A program made the translations under genes and the position numbers. From Pterobdella sp. o SKG-2022 (Eukaryota; Annelida; Clitellata; Hirudinida; Piscicolidae): a stretch of DNA of 64,000 nt. Shown here piece after piece: positions 10,871-64,000 of this stretch (within the stretch, counting starts at the first letter, position 1; each line of letters starts with the position of its first letter). The notes beneath the pieces were generated by a model. That model was not told the DNA's origin. It worked only from the letters and a program-made list of their open reading frames with translations, and made no database searches. The stretch is from contig OZ038326.1 in the NCBI GenBank assembly GCA_964035795.1, positions 5,755,759 through 5,819,758 of the forward strand, in the 5' to 3' direction.

Positions 10871-12555
10871 TAATTAATTTTTTCGTCTGTTGTCATGCTT
10901 ATATTCGATGACAAACCAACGAAAAACATTATTAATTATATTTCATTCAACAAACATTCAAAAATTATTTTCGAAAACTGATTATAAAAAAATAATTCAT
11001 CATATTGAATATTTGTTTGCACCCATGATGAGCATGGTTCTAATGAGACTAATTGAAAGCTGCACGAATTAATGTTAGTTGTGATAGATGGCAGTGAAAG
11101 TGAAAAAACCGAAGACTAAAGACCTCACAGTTATGAAATGCCTCTACAGTGCGATATTTAATTTGATTTTCTATGTTTTGATTCATTTTTTCATATATAT
11201 TTAATTTGAAAAATACTGTTCATTATTCAAAATTTTAATTAAACATTTATTCTTCAAATTTATTCACCGCAATTTTTCACGTGTTTAAAGTGTAATAACC
11301 ACACTGGAGTTATTGAAAGCAAACGTGAAATTTTAAAGAATTTGACTGAGAGTTTTAAGCAGATTCTTTGGAAGAATTTCTTTTTATGAAGTACTTTGCT
11401 GGTCGTGCAGCATTTAATACCCAGCAAAACAACATTTTTTGACATTTTAATCACTTAGTTTTTTTTATAAATTTTAATAACAAACTTTATAACGTGAAAA
11501 AATGTTGAGAATTTTTGAGCAATTTAAATTCTATAAAAGTCTATTATTAAATCTGCATTTTTTCTTTTTTGCATATTTCACCGCTTAGCATATTCACCTG
11601 ACTGATCGTAAAAAGATTATCTTAAATTAGCCATTAGTTTGTAAAAAATTTTTTAGATTCCCGGCCGATCTAGAAAAAAGCTGACTTAATTGCTAGATTA
11701 GAAAATGATAGCATAGACTATGTGAAGTATTAAATACTAATTAGCTTGTAACAATACACCAGACGCCAGATTAAAAGACGCTTACCCCGTGAGTTGGGAA
11801 GTATAATATTGATAAAAAAATAATTGAAAAACTAAAAAGGGTCATTCAACAAGAGGACTGAGAACATTTGAGAAACAAGATTATTGGGAAATGGAAATTA
11901 TATATTCATAACTAAACCTAGTTTTCCATTGTATGTTTATTATTAACTTGAATTTCATATAAATTCTAAAAACTATTAATAGTCTATAAAAATACGTTTA
12001 TTCAAGGAAACCTCAATTTTCAATAAGTAAAACTTTACCATAATTCATAATTGAACCAAAAAAAAATGGAAACCAAAAAACTATCAAAATTTGCAGAAAA
12101 TTTAATAACGGAGAAAAAATTTTAACGAAATTCAAGCAAAGTTAATAAATTAGAATTAGTGTGAAATCTCAAACCACTAAAGACATCAAAAATTAATGAA
12201 GACTACAGTATCACTAAATAAATTTCACAAATTTTCAAATAAAAACGAGTTTATTATTTTAGAAAATCTAAAAATGCACTCGAAAGAAAAGCTAAAAACC
12301 GCTAAAAGTTTTTCTAACCTCTTCAATGGAGTAAAAAATAGCGATTAAACACCAAAGGACTAAAAATTTTAGCCTTAGTCATAAAAAATTGTTGTGTATG
12401 ATCATTTGCGACTCTTAATAAATAATCTTCGAAATAAAGCATTATAAAATTTTTTCGTTTCTTCTTGGAGAATTAATAAATCTCATGGAAATTTATTCCA
12501 CAAAATATACTAACATTTCCAAAAATCTTTTAAAAAACTCGAGTATTTTTTCACC
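10871..12555. other. intergenic, nothing recognised
   Basis: AT-rich DNA with short chance ORFs only (for example 10890-11072). No feature is supported. Confidence 0.5.
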
Positions 12556-12627
12556 AGCTCATCCATTCACCAACATAATCTCTAACCACCTATATCCATT
12601 CACCAACATAATCTCTAACCACCTATC
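12556..12627 (+). repeat. 33-bp tandem duplication
   Basis: Two nearly perfect consecutive copies of a unit that begins CCATTCACCAACATAATCTC and ends TAACCACCTAT. Surrounding sequence to about 12850 is unusually C-rich on this strand (CATCC/CACC motifs). Confidence 0.8.
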
Positions 12628-14739
12628 ATCTCAACGACCCATCACCAAAAATACCCATTCAAAATTCCATTCATCTTTCTATCAAAGACAAAAATTTCAA
12701 TAATAACTAAATCATTCGTTCAGTCACAAGCATTTTTTCAACTATCTTTCACATTTATTTATCCAACCTTCATCCCAACCAACCATCCAAACTCCTTCCA
12801 TTTGCTCAATATCACATCCTATCTCAAACTTTTATCTATCAACCTATCAGTAACTTCTCCACCACCCACCCATTGATCAGCCAAACAAATGCACAAGGAC
12901 AACTAGAAAGATAGAGAAGGAGAACGAATTAAAAGAACACGCCAGTGAACGGTTTCAAAGACAGGCGATATAAAAAGCACTGAATTAATTAAAATGACTC
13001 CTAAAGTAGATACTGTAAGCAGAAAAGCATGTTATAAAAATAATAAAAATATAATTAAGTGATGCGTTCAGTAGTATTATAAAACTGTGGTTATTGTGGT
13101 ATAAGGCTTTTTAACTTGCAATACTGAATATTATGGTAATATAAAAAATATTATAATTATTTGAATATTATTCGATGCTAATAGTAAAAATAATAATAGA
13201 TTAATGATGTTAGTGAAAAAATACAATAAAATTGAAATCTCTTTTGTAATAAAGAGTGCAACAACCGACAAGTGCAAGTACACGACAGTACAATCGTGAT
13301 GACAATAGACTCAACAATGAAATGAGTTGAAATAGTCATCTAAATAATAAAGATAATAATGATATTAATAAAAATAGTGAAGTACAAGGATGATTATGAA
13401 TAAGTTTTTGGTTATGATATCATAGTGAGTAGCTTTTTAAGGTACATTTACTCTAAAAAATGAAAATATAAATGAGTTTTTTTTAATTATGTGGTTAAAT
13501 AAAGTCACACATCAAAAATTTTAGTTTTTTAAATTTACATATCTGAAATATTCTCATTTTGAAGTTGAAATAAAAAGTGGATAAATATAATGAAAATTAA
13601 CAATCGAATTAATAACTCAAATATCCAGTATGAGCGTGAAAATATGATGCGAATAATATTTCGAATTTAATTCTCATTATTGTGTAAATAGTTTTAAAGC
13701 CGGTGATAAAAACGAAGGTGAAGATGCAGTTACTCACAAAGCTAATGATACAAAAATATATGTGGTTAACTAATACAAACCAATAGACCTCAAACAAATA
13801 CATATAATCAATTGAAAAGATGATTTTTCCATGCAGAAGACTTTTAAAATATACTTAAAAATAGCGCCAAATATCTTCATGTTATAGATGTTGGAGACAG
13901 GGTGGATAGTAGCATTTACATCGTACTGAGGTTTCCAGTCCATAATGCTTATGCAGTTAGGCTATTCATTTTTCTGTAACTAATAACAATTAGCGAATCG
14001 AAAGATTAATTTTGACAAAATTTTTACTATAGAATTTTTGAGTAATATTGCAGAGTGGTTTGTCTATATAGATAACGTTCAATTTTTTGTTTTATTATTT
14101 ACATATGAAAAAACCTTATATGAAATCACAGAGGAATCTGAATTTATAGAATCCATAAATATCTGGATAAGAATTTTTTTCAATTTAGGAATATTGAATC
14201 TTTATTTTTCAAAGCGGAATAGGAGCTTATGAAACACATGTTATTGATGAATTAAAAAACATACGTGTTTACAAAGAGTGATGTTTAGGTAAGTTGAATA
14301 TTTAAAACAAAGTGTGTACTACTTTATTCCATACATCAGCTGTGACAATATGCACAGCAAAAATATAGGAATGCGGGAAGGCACCCGGACGGCCAAAGAC
14401 ATATATATAAGACAATGATTCTATTGTGAGAAGGCAAGTGCAATAGCACTGGAGAATCATTAAGTAATTTGAAAAAATTTCACTGTAAAGGTTAATTTGA
14501 TTTTAATTCATTTGTTATTCTTCATTGGTGAATTTTAAAATATATAAAATAATTTAATTACTTTGAATTTCGGAGTTATTAGGTTAGAATTGAGGTTTGT
14601 GTTGATGCATTTATTTTTAAGTCGGATTTTGTGATGTTGAGTTTAGTTCGAACATAACTTCGACATTCAAAAAAAAAATTAAACAATAGGAATACGCGTC
14701 AAAAAATGACTGAAAATTTCATGCCAAAACTGAGTTGAA
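12628..14739. other. intergenic and presumptive 5' flank of the neuroligin-like gene
   Basis: No supported coding or RNA feature. The ORFs at 13609-13803 and 14038-14232 are unrecognised and probably fortuitous. A 5' UTR exon of the downstream gene could be present but cannot be located. Confidence 0.4.
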
Positions 14740-58977
<44,238 letters not shown>

Positions 58978-58981
58978 GTAG

Positions 58982-61900
58982 ATTGTGGGGTGGGTGGTGT
59001 GGTGGTGGGGTTGGGAAGTTTGTGGTAGGTGTGTGCTAGTTGTATAATATTGGAATTATATAATTGTAAGGTCAACAAACACAAAGTATTTATTTAAAAA
59101 AAGACCCCAAGCTTTTCGAAGAATTTATATAAGTAAATTTGAATCTTTATTAAGGAAATAAATTAGAAAGCTATTAAAAGTTATTTCTCTTTTGAAACTT
59201 GTGAGTTTTTCAACTTTTAATTAAAATCGTAAAGTGATTAACATTCTGAGGTGAGTTTGTGAATGTGTTTTTGATTCTTAAGTTCATTCCTTCATATTTA
59301 AATTTTTAAACATCAATTAATCTTTCTGTTTCAAATCTGAAAATTTAAATCTCTATCACGTCTTGCTACACAAAAATCATAAAAGCTCGCATTATCTTCA
59401 AGAATTGCAACATTAGTCATGTTAAAAAGTTCAATAAAAAGAGTTTCCTATAGAATACCAAATAAAATTTATAAATTTTTAGTATAAAAAATCTTGGATC
59501 CCCTTGAATGGAAATTTAATTTTTTGAGAATAATAATGATGAATAAACTAGTAGGTTGAGTCTTCGAGTTATGACTCAAAATTAAAAAAAGCTCTCGAAA
59601 CCACATTTGATGTGAAAGTTAATACAAAATTCAATAACTTTTCTTTCTCAAAGCGATCTTTAGCGTTAAATACTTTCAAATTTTTTAAATTACCAAAAGT
59701 TAAATTTATATTGATTCAAACTAAATTCAAAAATTGTATATTTTCTTATGCGCATACATATAAACCTATGTTTAATTACTTATTAGAAGTGAACTCTCTT
59801 GAGCACCCACAATGAATTCCTTTCTAACAATTTCCATTAGATCTTTTGATTGCTTTTGTTATTTTTTATCATGTTTAAAATATCATTAAAACAGCTATCC
59901 ATGGCTCTATAATTTTTCAATTATTATTCGGGGTACTATATATGACGGGATATAAACGAAGTAGAATGCTTATGAATAGAACTAATGCTTTATAATTGAT
60001 ATCGGTTAAAAAATAGAAATTACGAAGTATTTTTGTTTGAAATACTTGTTATTGTTTTTGTAAATTGTTATAATCGTATGAAAATATTTGTGGAGTTTTT
60101 TTTTAATTAATTATGATGAGATTGTACCTATCGAAAATTTTAGTTTCTTTAAAATAAAGTATCTTTAAAATCCTCATTTTTCAAAGAATAAAAACTGAAA
60201 TACTTTATAATCTTAAAATAATCTGTGTTTTCCTATAATTAATATGGAAGGAAGTGATTCAGTGGTTTGCGGAAGTTTATATCGCGCAGCCAAAACTTTC
60301 TTTGCTTGCTCATAATGTGGAGTCATTGAATGTTTTGAAGGCTCAACGGTGGTTTAGTTTAGTGAAGGATGAGAGTTGTTTTAAGCCATTTTTTGGAGTT
60401 TTTGGTTGGTTAATGGAGAGAATTTTGGGATACAAATTTTATTGAACTATCGAAATGTGGGAAATAAAAAATTTATATAACGAGAATATTTAGTTTCAAA
60501 ACTTCAATACGAAAAAAATTTCTTGTTGAATAAAAAACGGTAAATGGAAAAACAATAAAAGCTTGACTGAGAGAACAAATAATTTGAATTTAGATTCTCA
60601 ATTACTTAAAGAAAAATGAATTACCAAAAAAATCAAAAAAATATTGATAAATAAACAAAAACTAAATATCAAAAAAAAATAATGAATTTTAAGAAATGAA
60701 AGTGAATAAAAAACAAAGAGAATAAAAACACAAACTACTCAGAGACGCAAACGAAATGAAAGACCATTGTTGGAATGGACCGAAAAAGGAAAAGGTTTGG
60801 AGGCAGTATGACGTTGTACAACAGTTTTTTATGCTCTTTGGTATGTTCAATATTTTTGATATTGAAAATATTCATAAATATAGCTTTATGGTAATTATTA
60901 TAACCACAACATCAAATAAGGAAAAATATGGGAACATTTTGGTATAACTAAGTTTTACCTTCGAATAAACACCAAATCCTAGTTTGATCACAAAGTCTTG
61001 CAGTATAATTTCATATTATATACTTGCAAACTAGAAACCGGTACCTGCAAAAATTCGTAATAAATAATACACAAAACCCCAACACTGATCAAACGGTAGA
61101 CTGAAGTTGGTTTTAAAAATAACTTCAAAATTCTCTCAAATCTTCAATGAACTAAGTTTGAAATTTATGGTAATATTTAGAATGAATATATATAGAGGAT
61201 ATAAAGCCCGCCATAAATAGTTGCTTGGATATCAATATTGAATGATGAGAGCCTTTATATTCAACTTTAAATAGGCTTTCAACTGTAATTCTGAGTGAGG
61301 GTCAAGTAACCTGGAGATATGGTAGGTCGGCATATGATACTGAAGCGTTTGCTATCAAGTGCTGAGTCGATAGAGTGATTATTTGCCTAAGTAATATTCG
61401 AATTATGAAAATTTATTTTATTCAAATATTTTCTGATTATATGTTTTTTTCTCATTTATAACTAGAGTATTTTCAACTTTTTCAGTTCTTCGTAATTTAG
61501 ATAATTTAGTTCAATTATATTCCGTTTTTTACTTTTTTACTTTATTTCAATTTTCTTTTATTTATCATCTACAATTTTAGGACTATTTTCTCATTAGTCC
61601 AAAAAACCCAGAAAAAAATTTTGAAGAGCAGAGGTTCAAAACCCTAATGGAGCTTCAAGTGTTTATTTGAATTTGCTTGAACAGTAAAAATATATTTCTT
61701 GACATGACAAAGTTCCATTTGATTCATATAAATAAGTTTGAGTTTTATGAAAAATTCCACAATAAAATATACTATTTCTTTGTCTATTTTTGCTTCCAAA
61801 CTTGAAAACTCAGAGTTTAAAAAACTATTTTTGTAGGAGGATCAAAAAGGATATCAAACAAGATTGATACGTTATTGAGGTTTTTTTCATTAATGCGTTG

Positions 61901-64000
61901 TTTAAACAAAAAAACCGATTCAAAAACTTTTGAGCGGAAGTAAAAACTAAAAGATTTTTATGAAAAACTTAGGGAAATTGTGCGAAGATTGAGAATTTTT
62001 ACATCATTTTTGAAATTTTTCAATAAAGCTTAATAATCTAATAATAGTTTTCAAAATAACTTTAAAAAAAGTGATATTTTGATACTTTTGTTTCAACTAA
62101 ATTTCTACTACTAATGAATTATAGCAAAGCTGAAATTGTCGAAAATTTAAGTTGAATGCAAAAAATTATCAAAATATTGCTTTCTTTTGTGAAGTTATTT
62201 TTTAAAAAAATGAACAAACATTGACGCATGATGTCTCTAAACAATAATGTGATATATTTCATTTTTAAATTAAAATTTTCACATCACTTTTGAAATATTG
62301 TAGTAAAATTTAAAAATGTAGGACAGTTTAAAATGCTCCGTTGGACCGTATGATTTGCCTTTAAATAAAAACGCCCGATATTAAATCAAAGGATGAAAAA
62401 CTCAAAGACGATTTTGAATTTATTATTAAAATGTTTTCAATAGTTTTTGATTTTTGTGTTGTATCTCTACAAGGATTCGTGCTTAAATGAAATATTTCTA
62501 CATGAGTAAGACGCACGATGGCAACAGATATCCAAGCAGATTTCGGTTTAATATACTTAGTTCAAAACATATCTTCCAAAACTTATAATTTCATCGTTTT
62601 TTTAAAAAAGTTATAAGGTTTAAAAAAGATTTGTTTTCAATGAAATATATTAAACCAGGTGTTATTATGACATTCATAATTCCTCGAAGCCCATTATGGG
62701 AGATACAATCCCATATTATTGTTTTTATTCAGTTTTATAAACAAAATTCTCTATTTCACTTATAACACTTAAAAATGTATCGAATAAAACTGAAATTTTG
62801 AATTTTTCAATCAGTTTAAATCATTTTTAAAGATAGCCTCTTGAAAAACCATTTTTAACGCAGAAGTTGACCTCAATTAATTGAAGTACATGTTAAACTG
62901 CCTTCAGATACTTCTAATCTCATCACAAAAACTATAATTTTAGCCAGAAAAATATCTCATCACACACTGTTAGTTTTCATATTTTTGTTATGCTCAGCAA
63001 AACTTTCGGTTTAAAAACAGATTATCTGAAAAGAGCTTCATTTTAAAAGTCAATAAAGAAGTCTTTTAAAATTAATTTTGATAATGGTTTTTGAAATAAT
63101 TTTGATAATGATTGAAAAATTATTTCAAAAATTATTCAAGGAATTACTTTCAAAATTATTTCAAAAAATAAAGAATTTTAAACTCTTCAGATGTCAAACT
63201 TTTCTTTAGCTGCTTTTAATTTTGTGATAAATTTGTTTTGTGATTAAAGTATTTCGTTTAAAATTACATTAAAAAGTTCTCTTTGAATTACATTGCATTC
63301 AATACTATTTATAAATATTGTTATGATTTCATATTCCTCAAATAAAACACTTATTTTGGCCGCTTCAATAAACACAATATGACCATAAATAAAAAAAGAT
63401 AAACAAGAATGCAAAAAAAGTTAATAAATAATGCAATTTTAATATTTAATTAATTTTTAAAATAATTTACATAATTATTAGTTTTTGAATAATTCAGTTA
63501 ATTATTACTTTTTAAATAATTCATTCAACTATAAGTTATCAAATAAAAAAATATATATAAAATAATTCAATTAATTATTAGTTTTTGAATAATTTATTAA
63601 ATTATTGAATAAATAAAACAAAAAATTTAATAATTTCGATTTTTAAATTGTTTAAACTCAACTTTTTTTCTTATTGTTTTTTCATGAATGTTTTTAAAAA
63701 TCGGTTTTTAAAACTATGAAACAAAACAATGGTTTCATGTAATAATCAAAAATTCTCAAAAATCTACTACAGTAATTACGTTTTTTCTATTTGTATTCAC
63801 ACTAATTCATTTTTAAATGGTTCTTTCATTTTTGAAGTTTTTTTTTCGTAATTTCACTTGAATTATAACTTTAATTATTGAGAATAAACTTTAGTTAATA
63901 CAAGAGTTTCAAGTGCAGAATTATATTTTTTGAAATTTACACACAGCTCTGTGAATAATTAGCCTGCGAAAGTTAAATCCTAAAAATACTACAATGTTAA
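58982..64000. other. downstream region, no confirmed exon
   Basis: Either a further long intron of the neuroligin-like gene or intergenic DNA. The expected (Y/F)W.NFA+.G.P and transmembrane segments are not seen. Two short non-low-complexity frames, 60254-60445 and 60756-60850 (the latter containing VWRQYDVVQQFF, vaguely like the family's W..Y......Y), are too weak to call. AT-rich tandem-like repeats of TTAATTATTAGTTTTTGAAT type occur at 63.46-63.61 kb. Confidence 0.45.
63464..63612 (+). repeat. degenerate AT-rich repeat
   Basis: Three or so diverged copies of TTAATTATTAGTTTTTGAAT followed by AATTC/AATTT, with an AATAAAAAAATATATATA spacer. Confidence 0.55.

Noticed and set aside
60756..60947. 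Final neuroligin exon (VWRQYDVVQQFF)
   Set aside because: Resemblance to the family's W..Y block is only a few residues, and the intervening domain segment is absent.

Overview
This is eukaryotic DNA, very AT-rich (roughly 70% or more by eye). Genes are spread over many short exons with GT-AG introns of 146 bp to about 24 kb, and non-LTR retrotransposon remnants and very long trinucleotide microsatellites are common. The two recognisable host genes are an atrogin/FBXO25-32-type F-box protein and a neuroligin-type cholinesterase-like adhesion protein. Both are animal families, so the window comes from a metazoan. The base composition and long introns fit an invertebrate such as a lophotrochozoan (leech-like annelids are one possibility), but the species call is inference only. 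Prokaryotic features such as operons, ribosome binding sites and CRISPR arrays are neither expected nor seen.

Layout. 1-4.6 kb is intergenic, with a decayed LINE 3' end (about 2.27-2.6 kb) and a higher-order minisatellite (4.04-4.19 kb). 4.67-8.35 kb holds the F-box gene on the + strand; at least five, probably six, exons join in phase and the terminal exon lies at 8260-8349. 9.9-10.87 kb is a decayed RTE-like LINE with a C-terminal zinc finger. 14.74-58.98 kb is one large + strand neuroligin-like gene: exons at 14740-15380, 17242-17342, 41024-41344, 45878-46432, 56142-56722 and 58322-about 58977. All five junctions agree in phase and the open 3' end probably continues beyond the window. No further host gene is supported in 59-64 kb.

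The neuroligin introns hold most of the unusual material. Intron 1 carries a ~370-bp 28S rRNA gene fragment fused directly to an uninterrupted ~289-copy ACT array that ends only ~30 bp before the exon 2 splice acceptor. Intron 2 (~23.7 kb) contains a 3-kb L2/CR1-like LINE on the minus strand with ORF1 and ORF2 abutting as stop-start, a second 5'-truncated copy on the plus strand, detached LINE tails, a tRNA-like SINE candidate and dispersed repeat families. Intron 3 has a third LINE 3' end and G-rich tandem repeats. Intron 4 has a second tRNA-like element, an AGT higher-order array and a second ACT array of about 1.2 kb.

The F-box protein would be a substrate receptor of an SCF ubiquitin ligase. 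The neuroligin-like protein would be a cell-surface adhesion molecule whose esterase fold lacks catalytic residues. Both have long low-complexity inserts in otherwise conserved domains. Nothing suggests that the two genes work together.
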